From positions 124,001-188,000 of the forward strand of contig NZ_JABFDM010000005.1 in assembly GCF_013178945.1 (NCBI RefSeq): a stretch of 64,000 nt of DNA, given 5' to 3'. Below are positions 8,624 through 17,558 of the stretch, piece after piece (the first letter of the stretch is position 1; every line of letters begins with the position of its first letter). This DNA is from Bradyrhizobium aeschynomenes (lineage in GTDB: Bacteria > Pseudomonadota > Alphaproteobacteria > Rhizobiales > Xanthobacteraceae). Below the pieces are notes generated by a model. It was not told the DNA's origin, searched no databases, and worked only from the letters and a program-made list of their open reading frames with translations. The translations under genes and the position numbers were made by a program.

Positions 8624-9847
8624 TCAGCGTTCGTCGGCGATCACCTTGCCGTCGTTGGGCAGCGTGCCCGGCGCGACGATCTCCACGTTGCCGCCGAGCT
8701 TGGCGACGCTGCGCAGGCTGGCAGCGAGCACCTCTGGCAAGCCGTCCGCCGGCGAGGCGCATTCGGCCTTCAACGTCATCGCATCGGTCTCGCCGGTGCG
8801 GGTGACGACCAGGCGGAGGCGGCCGAGCTCCGGATGACGCTTGCCGATCTCGGCGACCTGCTCGGGGCGCACGAACATGCCCTTGACCTTGGTGGTCTGG
8901 TCGGCGCGGCCCATCCAGCCCTTGATCCGCACGTTGGTGCGGCCGCAGGCGCTGAGGCCGGGCAGGGCGGCGGTGAGGTCGCCGAGCGCGAGCCGAATCC
9001 AGGGATGGGCGGGATCGAGCGAGGTGACGACGATCTCACCGACGTCGCCGTCCGCGACCGGATCGCCGGTGCCGGGGCGGACGATCTCGAAGATCAGCTC
9101 CTCGTTCACCACCATGCCCTCGCGCGCCGAGGTCTCATAGGCGATGATGCCGAGATCGGCGGTGCCGAACGCCTGGTAGGCGTCGATGCCGCGCGCCTTG
9201 ATCTCGGCCTGCAGGGACGGCGGAAACGCTGCGCCGGACACCAGCGCGCGCTTGAGCGAGGAGACGTCGCGGCCGGCGCTGGCGGCGCCGTCGAGCAGGA
9301 TCTTGAGGAAGTCGGGCGTGCCGCTGTAGCCGACAGGCCGGTAGGCCTCGATCAGCTCGAACTGCGCCTCGGTATTGCCGGGACCAGCCGGGATCACCGC
9401 GCAGCCGAGCGCGCGCGCAGAGGCGTCGAAGATGAAGCCGCCCGGGGTGAGGTGATAGCTGAAGGTGTTAAGCACAACGTCGCCGCTGCGGAAACCCGAG
9501 GCGAAGAGGGCGCGGGCGCCGCGCCAGGGATCGGTATGCGCCGCCTCCGGCTCGAAGATCGGCCCGGGTGAGGTGAACAGGCGCGAGAATGCGCCGGGCG
9601 CCTGCGCGACGAAGCCGCCGAATGGCGGAGCCGCCCTGTGCAGGGCGGGGAGTTCGGATTTGCGCAGAACCGGTAGCTGGGCAAGTGCGGCGCGCGTCGT
9701 GATGTCCTGAGGATCGATGCCCTGCAGCAGCGCGGCATAGGCCGGCGCCCTGACAGCCGTGCGCAGCACGTCGGGCAGGCGGCCGAACAGATCCTGCTCG
9801 CGTTCGGCGGGATCACGGGTCTCGAGGGCGTCGTAGTGGGTATTCAT
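8624..9847 (-). CDS. phenylacetate-CoA ligase (PaaK)-like acyl-activating enzyme
   Basis: 407-residue member of the AMP-forming ligase superfamily, closest in layout to PaaK, which makes aryl-CoA from an aryl acid, ATP and CoA. Seen in order: N-terminal helical region, GVLNTFSYHLTPGG-like segment (residues about 145-160), YSGTPDFLKILL (about 193-205), AFGTADLGIIAYE (about 247-260, the usual position of the adenine-binding E) and the C-terminal WMGRADQTTKVKGMFV hinge. The canonical Gly/Thr-rich SSGTTGxPK loop is replaced by a weaker FTSPGPIFEPE sequence, so activity is likely but substrate and rate are uncertain. It sits 148 bp after livF in the same orientation. Confidence 0.75.
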   Translation of the reverse strand: MNTHYDALETRDPAEREQDLFGRLPDVLRTAVRAPAYAALLQGIDPQDITTRAALAQLPVLRKSELPALHRAAPPFGGFVAQAPGAFSRLFTSPGPIFEPEAAHTDPWRGARALFASGFRSGDVVLNTFSYHLTPGGFIFDASARALGCAVIPAGPGNTEAQFELIEAYRPVGYSGTPDFLKILLDGAASAGRDVSSLKRALVSGAAFPPSLQAEIKARGIDAYQAFGTADLGIIAYETSAREGMVVNEELIFEIVRPGTGDPVADGDVGEIVVTSLDPAHPWIRLALGDLTAALPGLSACGRTNVRIKGWMGRADQTTKVKGMFVRPEQVAEIGKRHPELGRLRLVVTRTGETDAMTLKAECASPADGLPEVLAASLRSVAKLGGNVEIVAPGTLPNDGKVIADER

Positions 9848-9869
9848 GCCCGGTCCTTCGGTCTTGTGC

Positions 9870-9981
9870 CGTCATGCCCGGGCAAAAGCGCGAAGCGCGT
9901 CTTCGCATTTTCGTCCGGGCATCCACGTCGTTCGTCGTTGCGGCTCGCGCGTGGATGGCCGGGGCAAGCCCGGCCATGACG
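9870..9981. repeat. REP-type palindrome (CGTCATGCCCGGGC class)
   Basis: Same family as the element at 2314-2400, with a longer first arm containing its own hairpin (AAAGCGCGAAGCGCGTCTTCGCATTTT region). The outer ends, CGTCATGCCCGGGC and GCCCGGCCATGACGA, are diverged inverted copies. It lies between the ligase and livF genes within a co-directional block. Confidence 0.8.
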
Positions 9982-9995
9982 AGGAGAGAGTTCGG

Positions 9996-10835
9996 CTACA
10001 GCCACCGCTTCCGCCGCTTGAAGCTCTTCAGGTTCTTGAAGCTCTTGCGCTGGTCGCCGGCGCCGCCGAGGTAGAACTCCTTGACGTCCTCATTGTCGCG
10101 CAAGCTGTCCGCGGTGCCGTCGAGCACCACCTTGCCTTGCTCCATGATGTAGCCGTGGCTGGCGACCGACAGCGCCGCACGCGCGTTCTGCTCGACAAGG
10201 AGAATGGTGACGCCGAGATCCCTATTGATCTCCTTGATGATCGCGAACACCTCCTTCACGAGCAGCGGCGACAAGCCCATCGACGGCTCGTCCATCAGGA
10301 TCATCTTCGGTCGCGCCATCAGCGCGCGACCGATCGCCAGCATCTGCTGCTCGCCGCCTGAGAGATATCCGGCAAGGCCGGTGCGCTCCTTCAGCCGCGG
10401 GAAATAGTTGAACACCATCTCGATGTCGCGGTTGACATCGCGATCGGATCGCGTGAACGCGCCGAGCTTGAGGTTCTCCAGCGAGGTCATGTCCGAGACG
10501 ATGCGGCGGCCCTCCATGACCTGGAAGATGCCACGGCGGACGATCTTCTCCGGATCGATGCCGTCGATGCGCGCGCCGTCGAACATGATCTCGCCGCGCG
10601 TGACCGCGCCATCCTCGGTCTTGAGCAGGCCGGAGATCGCCTTCAGCGTCGTCGACTTGCCGGCTCCATTGGCGCCGAGCAGCGCGACGATCGCTCCCTT
10701 CGGGACGTCGAGGCTCAGCCCGCGCAGCACCAGGATGACGTCGTCATAGACGACCTCGATGTTGCGCACGGAGAGCAGCGGGGCTGCTGTCCCCGCAGCT
10801 GCGCTCATCCGCGGATTTTCCAGTGTATCGGTCAT
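9996..10835 (-). CDS. livF: branched-chain amino acid-type ABC transporter ATPase (LivF family)
   Basis: 279-residue cytoplasmic ATPase. Walker A GANGAGKST, signature LSGGEQQMLAIGRAL and Walker B KMILMDEPSMGLS are intact, as is the switch His region (LLVEQN). The length exceeds typical LivF (about 235) because of an N-terminal extension and a basic C-terminal tail (roughly the last 20 residues, Lys/Arg-rich). It powers the HAAT-family importer formed with the neighbouring LivK, LivM, LivH and LivG. Given the CoA ligases around it, the imported compound is more likely an aromatic or fatty acid than an amino acid (inference). Confidence 0.9.
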   Translation of the reverse strand: MTDTLENPRMSAAAGTAAPLLSVRNIEVVYDDVILVLRGLSLDVPKGAIVALLGANGAGKSTTLKAISGLLKTEDGAVTRGEIMFDGARIDGIDPEKIVRRGIFQVMEGRRIVSDMTSLENLKLGAFTRSDRDVNRDIEMVFNYFPRLKERTGLAGYLSGGEQQMLAIGRALMARPKMILMDEPSMGLSPLLVKEVFAIIKEINRDLGVTILLVEQNARAALSVASHGYIMEQGKVVLDGTADSLRDNEDVKEFYLGGAGDQRKSFKNLKSFKRRKRWL

Positions 10836-10852
10836 GGCGACACTCTATCCGT

Positions 10853-10938
10853 CGTCATGCCCGGGCTTGACCCGGGCATCCACGCCCATTGGCGTGTGAA
10901 GCTGGACGTGGATGGCCGGGACAAGCCCGGCCATGACG
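10853..10938. repeat. REP-type palindrome (CGTCATGCCCGGGC class)
   Basis: Third copy of the palindrome: CGTCATGCCCGGGCTTGACC...GGGCATCCACG, a centre, then CGTGGATGGCCGGGACAAGCCCGGCCATGACG. It separates livF from the upstream binding-protein gene and could act as a differential-expression hairpin on the polycistronic message (inference). Confidence 0.85.
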
Positions 10939-10950
10939 TCTTGTGTGGGA

Positions 10951-12237
10951 CTACCAGCCCGCCCATTCGGCCTTGCGCGGTAGCTCGATGGTCTTGACCT
11001 TCTCGAGCTTGATCACGCCCTTGGCCATGAGATCGTTGAGGTCGCCCTCGGTCGGTCCGGTCACCTTGGCGCGATAGAGGTCGACCTTCATGGTGCCGCG
11101 GTGGTCCTTCTCGGTCCAGGTCGACGGGCTGCAGACGCCCTCCATGCCCGCGGGCACCCAGTCCTTCTTCTGGTGGAAGCCCTTGGCGACGTTCTCGCCG
11201 GTGGCACCGCCGTTCTTCGCCGCCCATTCGATCGCCTCCTTCATGTAGAGCGAGGAGCAGACCGCGGCCACGTAGTGCACCGGGCGATAGACCTTGCCGG
11301 TGGGGTCGGACATCTTGGAGATCTCCTGCACCGTCTTCATGCCCGGCGCATCGCCGCCCCACGCCACCGAGGTGCGCAGCGGGAAGATCACGCCGTCGGC
11401 GGCATCGCCCGCGGTCTTGGCGGCGTTCTCGTCCATGCCCCAGACATTGGACAGGAACTGGACGTCGACGCCGGCATTCTTGCAGGCCTTCATCACCGAG
11501 ATGTTGGAGGCCGCGGTGTTGCCGAGATAGGCGTAGTTGGCGCCGGAGCTCTTCAGGCTCAGGCACTGCGCGCTGTAGTCGCCGGGTGCCAGCGCGAACA
11601 CCAGCGGCGGCAGCACCTCGAAGCCGAGTTCGGTCGCGAGCGCCTCGCCCGCAGCCTTCGGCGCGTTGGGATAGGGGTGGTTGGCGCCCATGTGGACGAA
11701 CTTCGGCTTGCCCGGCTTGCCTTTCGCCTTCCAGTCCTCGGCCGCCCAGGTCAGTTCGGCGCGCAGCGCGTCCGAGTAGCTCGGGCCGTAGAAGAAGTTG
11801 TACGGCGCAGGCTTGGCCTTGCCGCTGGTGCCTTCGGGATCTGTCAGAGCGGCGGCGTAGGAGCCGGACATGTCCGGGATCTTATCGTTGGCGAGGAAGC
11901 CTGTCAGCGCCTCGGTGTCGGCCGTGCCCCAGCCCATGATGGCGGCGACTTTGTTGTCCGGCGCCGACCACTTCTTGTAGAGCGCGATCGCGCGCGGCAC
12001 CTGGTAGCCATAGTCGTTGCTGTCGACAGCGAGCTGCTTGCCGCCGATGCCGCCGTTCTTGTTGACCCAGGCAAAGGTGTCGACCACGGCCTGGCCGTAG
12101 GGCGTACCAACGTCGGACGTGCCGCCCGACAGATCCTGCAGATGGCCGATGGCGATCTGCTGCGCATTTGCGGTCGAGGCGAAGGTGCCTGCGAGCAGCG
12201 CCAGGGCCGCCGAGCCCAGCCATGATTTCATCGTCAT
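10951..12237 (-). CDS. ABC transporter periplasmic substrate-binding protein (LivK/HAAT family)
   Basis: 428-residue periplasmic receptor. Residues 1-25 are a signal peptide (SAALALLAGTFASTANAQQ). The rest is a type I periplasmic binding fold beginning IAIGHLQDLSGGTSDVGTPYG, where the pocket usually contacts the ligand carboxylate. It is longer than LivK (about 370), as in aromatic-acid or urea receptors of the family. The start ATG at 12237 has a purine-rich AGGAGGAAG site. It is the first-position receptor for the LivHMGF proteins flanking it; the ligand cannot be deduced. Confidence 0.88.
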   Translation of the reverse strand: MTMKSWLGSAALALLAGTFASTANAQQIAIGHLQDLSGGTSDVGTPYGQAVVDTFAWVNKNGGIGGKQLAVDSNDYGYQVPRAIALYKKWSAPDNKVAAIMGWGTADTEALTGFLANDKIPDMSGSYAAALTDPEGTSGKAKPAPYNFFYGPSYSDALRAELTWAAEDWKAKGKPGKPKFVHMGANHPYPNAPKAAGEALATELGFEVLPPLVFALAPGDYSAQCLSLKSSGANYAYLGNTAASNISVMKACKNAGVDVQFLSNVWGMDENAAKTAGDAADGVIFPLRTSVAWGGDAPGMKTVQEISKMSDPTGKVYRPVHYVAAVCSSLYMKEAIEWAAKNGGATGENVAKGFHQKKDWVPAGMEGVCSPSTWTEKDHRGTMKVDLYRAKVTGPTEGDLNDLMAKGVIKLEKVKTIELPRKAEWAGW

Positions 12238-12294
12238 AGTGCTTCCTCCTGTGGTGGTTCGGGCCGGATTGTCGCCGGTCCCTTTTGGTTGGAA

Positions 12295-13368
12295 TCAATG
12301 TGAGAACGGATAGAGCTTCCAGTAGGTCTTGATCTGGCGCCAGCGATGCGCGAGTCCGTCCGGCTCGAACATCAGGAAGGCGATGATGATCATGCCGATC
12401 GCGATCTCGCGCAGGAACGTGATGTTGTTGTTGAGCGCGAGCGCCTTGTCGATGCTGCTGCCCTTCAGATTGTGGCTCAGCCACTCCATCGATTCCGGCA
12501 GCAGCACCACGAAGGCGGTCCCCATCAGGGTGCCCATGATCGAGCCGGTGCCGCCGATGATGATCATGGCCAGGAACAGGATGGAGCGCTCGATGCCGAA
12601 GCCTTCCTGCGAGATCACAAGCTGATAGTGCGCATAGAGCGCGCCAGCGATGCCGGCGAAGAAGGCGGCGAGGCCGAACGACAGCGTACGGTATTTGGTC
12701 AGATTGATGCCCATGATCTCGGCCGAGAGATAGTGGTCGCGGATCGCGATGAGCGCGCGGCCGTCGCGGGTGCGCATCAGGTTGGTGACCAGGAGGTAGC
12801 AGACCAGCACATAGGCCAGCACGACGTAGAAATATTGCCGGTCGCCCCGCAGGGTGTAGCCGAAAATCGAGAACGGATTGGCCGACGCCGGTACCGACCC
12901 GCCGGAGAACCATTCGGCGCGGGAGAAGAAGTCGAGCAGGATGTATTGTGCTGCGAGCGTCGCAATGACGAGATAGAGGCCCTTCAGCCGCGCGGCTGGT
13001 AAGCCGAAGACGAGCCCCACGAGCGCCGTGATCACGCCGGCGAGCGGGATCGCGAAGAAAACCGGGATCGCATAGGTGTTGTTGATGTAGGCCGAGGTGA
13101 AGGCGCCGAGCAGGAAGAAGCCGGCTTGGCCGATCGAGATCTGCCCGGTAAAGCCGACCAGGATGTTGAGGCCGAGCGCGGCGATGGCGAAGATGCCGAT
13201 CTGGATCGCTACCGACAGCCAGTATTCGGAGAATGCCTGTGGTGCGAAGCACAGCAGGATCACGCCGGCGATCGCGAAATTGCGGCTCGTTCTGGTCGGG
13301 AAGATCGTGGTGTCCGCCGCGTAGGAGGTGCGGAAATCGCCGGCGGGTATCGTGGAGCGCGCAACCAT
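12295..13368 (-). CDS. livM: ABC transporter permease (LivM family)
   Basis: 357-residue inner-membrane permease with about ten hydrophobic segments after a 28-residue soluble N-terminus. The family core is visible: LGLNILVGFTGQISIGQAGFF near residues 65-85 and the EAA-like RALIAIRDHYLSAEIMGINLTKYR loop near residues 210-235. It forms the transmembrane heterodimer with LivH, whose gene ends only 3 bp upstream. The C-terminus (MFEPDGLAHRW) is the usual LivM ending with a short extension. Confidence 0.92.
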   Translation of the reverse strand: MVARSTIPAGDFRTSYAADTTIFPTRTSRNFAIAGVILLCFAPQAFSEYWLSVAIQIGIFAIAALGLNILVGFTGQISIGQAGFFLLGAFTSAYINNTYAIPVFFAIPLAGVITALVGLVFGLPAARLKGLYLVIATLAAQYILLDFFSRAEWFSGGSVPASANPFSIFGYTLRGDRQYFYVVLAYVLVCYLLVTNLMRTRDGRALIAIRDHYLSAEIMGINLTKYRTLSFGLAAFFAGIAGALYAHYQLVISQEGFGIERSILFLAMIIIGGTGSIMGTLMGTAFVVLLPESMEWLSHNLKGSSIDKALALNNNITFLREIAIGMIIIAFLMFEPDGLAHRWRQIKTYWKLYPFSH

Positions 13369-13371
13369 GGT

Positions 13372-14265
13372 TCAGATCCGCTCGATGTCTTTGGTGCCGA
13401 ACAGGCCGTAGGGCTTGATCATCAGGATGATGATCAGGACGTAGAACGGCGCGATCTCGTAGAGATTGCCCCAATGCAGGTACTGGCTGTCGACATACTG
13501 CGCGACGTTCTCCAGCAGCCCGATGATGATGCCGCCGAGCACGGCGCCGCCGACTGAATCGAGTCCGCCGAGGATTGCCGCCGGGAACACCTTGATGCCG
13601 TAGGCCGACAAGCCCGATGAGACGCCGTTGACCACGGCCACGACCACACCTGCCACGGCCGAGACCGTGGCTGAGATCGCCCAGGCCATCGCGAAGACGT
13701 TCTTCACGGAGATGCCGAGCGACTGCGCCACCTGCTGATTGAAGGCAGTGGCCCGCATCGCGAGGCCGTATTTGGAGACCTTGAAGAACCAGGCCATGCC
13801 CAGCATCATCAGCACGGACACCACGAGGCTCATGACGTAGACGGTTTGAATCTGCAGCCCGAACAGATCGACGGCCTTGCTGGCGAACACCGGCGGGAAC
13901 GGCTGCGGATTGACGCCGAACATCCATTTCAGCGCCGCCTGGAACACGGTCGAGAGACCGATCGTCACCATGATCACGGAAATGATCGGCTCGCCGATCA
14001 TCGGCCGGAGGATCACGACCTGAACCGCGATGCCGAACGCGAACATGAAGACGAGCGTCAGCGGCATGCCGACCCAGAACGGCACCTGGTATTTGGTGAG
14101 CATCAGCCAGCATACCCAGGCGCCGATCAGCAGCAGCTCACCTTGCGCGAAGTTGACGACCTGGGTCGCCTTGTAGATCAGCACGAACGACATCGCGACC
14201 ACGCCATAGAGCGTGCCGACCACGAGGCCGTTGACGAGGAGCTGCAGGAGGAAGGAGGTGTTCAT
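13372..14265 (-). CDS. livH: ABC transporter permease (LivH family)
   Basis: 297-residue inner-membrane permease with eight or so hydrophobic segments. The N-terminus is LLQLLVNGLVVGTLYGVVAMSFVLIYK, followed by the family motif VVNFAQGELLLIGAW. The EAA-type loop is KYGLAMRATAFNQQVAQSLGISV. I start at the ATG at 14265 (MNTSFLL), since this gives the normal N-terminus; an in-frame ATG seven codons earlier at 14286 cannot be excluded because neither has a strong ribosome site. It pairs with LivM encoded 3 bp downstream. Confidence 0.92.
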   Translation of the reverse strand: MNTSFLLQLLVNGLVVGTLYGVVAMSFVLIYKATQVVNFAQGELLLIGAWVCWLMLTKYQVPFWVGMPLTLVFMFAFGIAVQVVILRPMIGEPIISVIMVTIGLSTVFQAALKWMFGVNPQPFPPVFASKAVDLFGLQIQTVYVMSLVVSVLMMLGMAWFFKVSKYGLAMRATAFNQQVAQSLGISVKNVFAMAWAISATVSAVAGVVVAVVNGVSSGLSAYGIKVFPAAILGGLDSVGGAVLGGIIIGLLENVAQYVDSQYLHWGNLYEIAPFYVLIIILMIKPYGLFGTKDIERI

Positions 14266-14286
14266 GATCGTACGGGCACGCTGCAA

Positions 14287-14432
14287 CCCTCTCCCCTTGT
14301 GGGAGAGGGTGGCTGCGCGCAGCGCAGCCGGGTGAGGGGTTCTCTCCGCGGGCGAGCAAGGGGAGAGGGACCCCTCACCCGACTGCGCTCGCGTCGACCG
14401 GCGGCGCTGCCCTCTCCCACAAGGGGAGAGGG
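14287..14432. repeat. CCTCTCCC-type intergenic repeat
   Basis: Inverted repeat built from CCCTCTCCCCTTGTGGGAGAGGG (14287-14309) and CCCTCTCCCACAAGGGGAGAGGG (14410-14432), each itself a hairpin, with GGTGAGGGGTTCTC and CCCTCACCCGACTGCGCTCG blocks between. This is a repeat type common in Bradyrhizobium intergenic regions. It lies between the acyl-CoA synthetase and livH genes and fills the gap. Confidence 0.85.
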
Positions 14433-14470
14433 CGCAGTCATGCTCGGCGCAGCTTGCTGAAGCAGTCGCA

Positions 14471-16402
14471 TCACTCCGCGGCCTCCGCGATTGGGCCGTG
14501 ACCGCCGAGGTCCACCACCTTCAGCGTGGTACGGATGCGCTGGGTGGTGCCGTCCTGGAAGCGGATGATGGTGTCGACCGGGATGGCCGGCTTGCCGCCA
14601 TAGATTCCGTCGATGATGTCTGCGTATTTCTCATTGATCACGCTGCGGCGGACTTTTCGGGTGCGGGTCAGCTCGCCGTCGTCGGCGTCGAGCTCCTTGT
14701 AGAGCAGGAGGAAGCGCGAGATGCGCTGCGCCGGCGGCAGATGCGCATTGACGGTCTCGACCTCCTTCTGCAGGAGCGCATAGACCTCGTTGCGCGAGGC
14801 GAGGTCGGAATAGGTGGTGAAGGCGATGCGGTTCTTCTCGGCCCATTTCGAGATGATCGAGTAGCGGATGCAGATCATCGCGGCGAGATGCTCGCGGCCG
14901 GCGCCGAGCACGACGGCTTCTGCGATGTAGGGCGAGAACTTCAGCTTGTTCTCGATATATTGCGGCGAGAAGCGCTCGCCGCGCGCGGTCTCCGCGAGGT
15001 CCTTGATGCGGTCGATGACGACGAGCTGTTTCGCGTCGTTGAAGTAGCCGGCGTCGCCCGAATGCATCCAGCCGTCCTTGATATCGGCGGCCGAGGCCTC
15101 CGGGGCCTTGTAGTAGCCCAAGAACATGTTGGGATGACGCACCAGGATCTCGCCGATGCCCTGGCTGTCGGGCTGGTCGATCTTGATCTCGATGTCCTCG
15201 GCCATCGGTACGCCGGTCGTATCGGGATCGACCTTGTTCTCGGGATGCAGCGTGTAGGCGCCGAGCAGCTCGGTCTGGCCGTATAGGGTGCGCAGCGGCA
15301 CGCCCATGGCGCGGAAGAACTTGAACGTATCGGGTCCGAGCGCCGCACCGCCGGTCGCCGCGGAGCGCAGGCGCGTGAAGCCGAGCCGGTCACGCAGGGC
15401 GCGGAAGAGAAGCATGTCGGCTAGGCCCGAATGCTCGCCCTTCTCCAGCGCCGCCAGGCCTGCCGTCATGCCCAAATGATAGAGACGCTGCTTCAGCGGC
15501 GAGGCATCCATGACGGCGGCGCGGACGTCGGCTGCGATCTGCTCCCACACCCTCGGTGCGAACAGCACGAAGGTTGGTGCGATCTCGCGAAAGTCGTTCA
15601 TCATGGTGTCCGGCTCTTCGACGAAGTTGACCTTCATCCGGCAGAGCAGACCTTTTCCGAGCACATAGACCTGTTCCATGATCCACGGCAGCGGCAGCAC
15701 CGAGACGTATTCGTCGTCCGGTCCCTTCGGATCGAAGGCGAGATAGGTGGCGCAATGCTTCAGCACGCGCGCCGCCGACAGCATCGCGAGCTTGGGATGC
15801 GACGTCGTCCCCGAGGTGGTGCAGAGGATCGCAACGTCCTCGCCCTCGGTCGCGTCGACCATGCGATCGTAGAGATCGGGCTCGCGCGCGGCACGGGCGC
15901 GGCCGAGTTCGGCGAGTTTGTCGGCGGGCAGTAGCCGAGGATCATCATACTTCCGCATGCCGCGCGGATCGGAATAGATGATGTGCTTGAGCACTGGCAC
16001 GCGGTCGGCAAGGTTCAGCAGCTTGTCGACCTGCTCCTCGTCCTCGGCGAACACCAGCCGGGCCTCGCCATAGTTCAAGAGATAGGCCGCCTCGTCGTCG
16101 AGGACGTCGCGATAGAGGCCGAGACTATGGCCCCGGATCGCATGGGTTGCGATCTCCGCAGCGACCCAGTCGGGCCGGTTGTCGCCGATGATGCCGATCA
16201 CGTCGTCCTTGCCGAGCCCGAGCTCGGTCATGCCCAGCGTGAAGTCGCGCACGCGCGTGTGGTAGTCCGCCCAGGTGAAGGTACGCCACAGCCCGAGATC
16301 CTTCTCGCGCAGCGCGATTTCCTTGCCGTGCTCCTTCGCATTCAACCGCAAGAGCTTCGGATAGGTGTCGGCCTGCTTGACGCGGCCCGCGTAGTCCATC
16401 AT
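14471..16402 (-). CDS. long-chain acyl-CoA synthetase-like AMP-binding protein
   Basis: 643-residue ligase that should convert a free fatty or aryl acid to its CoA thioester through an acyl-adenylate. Motifs in order: P-loop ILCTTSGTTSHPKLAML near residue 190 (Ser where most relatives have Gly after TT), YGQTELLGAY near residue 370, DGWMHSGDAGYF near residue 440, and IDRIKDLAETARGERFSP (hinge and CoA-binding) near residue 455. ATG overlaps the livG stop (ATGA at 16399-16402), so the two are translationally coupled. Coupling to a Liv importer implies vectorial uptake and activation of an organic acid. Confidence 0.9.
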   Translation of the reverse strand: MMDYAGRVKQADTYPKLLRLNAKEHGKEIALREKDLGLWRTFTWADYHTRVRDFTLGMTELGLGKDDVIGIIGDNRPDWVAAEIATHAIRGHSLGLYRDVLDDEAAYLLNYGEARLVFAEDEEQVDKLLNLADRVPVLKHIIYSDPRGMRKYDDPRLLPADKLAELGRARAAREPDLYDRMVDATEGEDVAILCTTSGTTSHPKLAMLSAARVLKHCATYLAFDPKGPDDEYVSVLPLPWIMEQVYVLGKGLLCRMKVNFVEEPDTMMNDFREIAPTFVLFAPRVWEQIAADVRAAVMDASPLKQRLYHLGMTAGLAALEKGEHSGLADMLLFRALRDRLGFTRLRSAATGGAALGPDTFKFFRAMGVPLRTLYGQTELLGAYTLHPENKVDPDTTGVPMAEDIEIKIDQPDSQGIGEILVRHPNMFLGYYKAPEASAADIKDGWMHSGDAGYFNDAKQLVVIDRIKDLAETARGERFSPQYIENKLKFSPYIAEAVVLGAGREHLAAMICIRYSIISKWAEKNRIAFTTYSDLASRNEVYALLQKEVETVNAHLPPAQRISRFLLLYKELDADDGELTRTRKVRRSVINEKYADIIDGIYGGKPAIPVDTIIRFQDGTTQRIRTTLKVVDLGGHGPIAEAAE

Positions 16403-17268
16403 GCCGCGTCCTCCGCGATGGAGGGCGCATCGTCGGGATCGACCAGCAGTTCGTCCTCCTCGCCGAGATAGGCGCGCTTGACGTGGGGATCAGCGAGCAC
16501 CGCCGCGGGATCGCCCTCGGCGATCTTGCGGCCGAAATCGAGCACCATGACGCGGTGGGAGATGTCCATGACGACGCCCATGTCGTGCTCGATCATCACG
16601 ACGGTCATGCCGTATTCCTCGTTGAGGTCGACGATGTAGCGGGCCATGTCCTCCTTCTCCTCGAAGTTCATGCCGGCCATCGGCTCGTCGAGGAGGATGA
16701 GATGCGGCTCCAACGCCATCGCGCGGGCGAGCTCGACGCGCTTGCGCAGGCCGTAGGAGAGGGTGCCGGCCGGCGCCTTCCGCACCGACTGCAGGTCGAG
16801 GAAGTCGATGATCTGCTCGACCTTCTCGCGATGCTTCAACTCCTCCCGCCGCGCGCCGGTGAGCCAGTACAGCGAACCGGTGAGGAAGTTGTTCTTCAGA
16901 AGATGGTGGCGCCCGACCATGATGTTGTCGAGCACGCTCATGTGGTGGAACAGCGCGAGGTTCTGGAAGGTGCGGCCGATGCCGATGTTGGCGCGCGCGT
17001 TCGGCGGCAGGCCGGTGATGTCGCGGCCGCGGTGAAACAGGCGGCCTTCAGTCGGCTTGTAGCGGCCGGAGATGCAGTTGACGATCGAGGTCTTGCCGGC
17101 GCCGTTCGGGCCGATGATCGAGAACAGCTCGCCCTCGCGCACGCCGAAGCTGACGTCGGTCAGGGCCTTCACCCCGCCGAAACGCAGCGAGACTCCGCGC
17201 GCTTCCAACGTATAGTCCAAGTCGTCCTCCCGAAGTCCTTGTCGGCGCTTGTCGCGCTCTTCAAGCAT
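16399..17268 (-). CDS. livG: ABC transporter ATPase (LivG family)
   Basis: 289-residue ATPase with Walker A GPNGAGKTS, signature LSYGLRKRVELARAM, Walker B LILLDEPMAGM and the H-loop VVMIEHDMGVVM. The reading frame continues upstream to 17520, but that part has no family similarity; I chose the ATG at 17268 (MLEERDKRRQ), which still leaves about 20 extra residues before the ATPase fold. The C-terminus has an acidic extension (EEDELLVDPDDAP). It opens the minus-strand operon livG, acyl-CoA synthetase, livH, livM, livK, livF. Confidence 0.9.
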   Translation of the reverse strand: MLEERDKRRQGLREDDLDYTLEARGVSLRFGGVKALTDVSFGVREGELFSIIGPNGAGKTSIVNCISGRYKPTEGRLFHRGRDITGLPPNARANIGIGRTFQNLALFHHMSVLDNIMVGRHHLLKNNFLTGSLYWLTGARREELKHREKVEQIIDFLDLQSVRKAPAGTLSYGLRKRVELARAMALEPHLILLDEPMAGMNFEEKEDMARYIVDLNEEYGMTVVMIEHDMGVVMDISHRVMVLDFGRKIAEGDPAAVLADPHVKRAYLGEEDELLVDPDDAPSIAEDAA

Positions 17269-17558
17269 CGTGTCGCGACGTATCCTTCGTCGCTGTCGTC
17301 GCAATCCTAGCCCGCTCACCGGTTCCGCGCCATCCGACGAATGACGGGCCACCGGGGTGCGGCGCACTTTGCCGCATCCGAGGGCCGACCGGCATCTTCC
17401 GCGCACTGGGGAGGCGCCGATTCGAATGCGGTGGTCCTCGATAGGGGAAAGCGCTATCAGGAACTGTCTTGCGCCTGACAATTGCCAGGCAAAATTCATG
17501 ACGTGATTGTTGCGATGCAATATGGTCGCTGCGAGATTCGACGAGACGAGATGACGGC

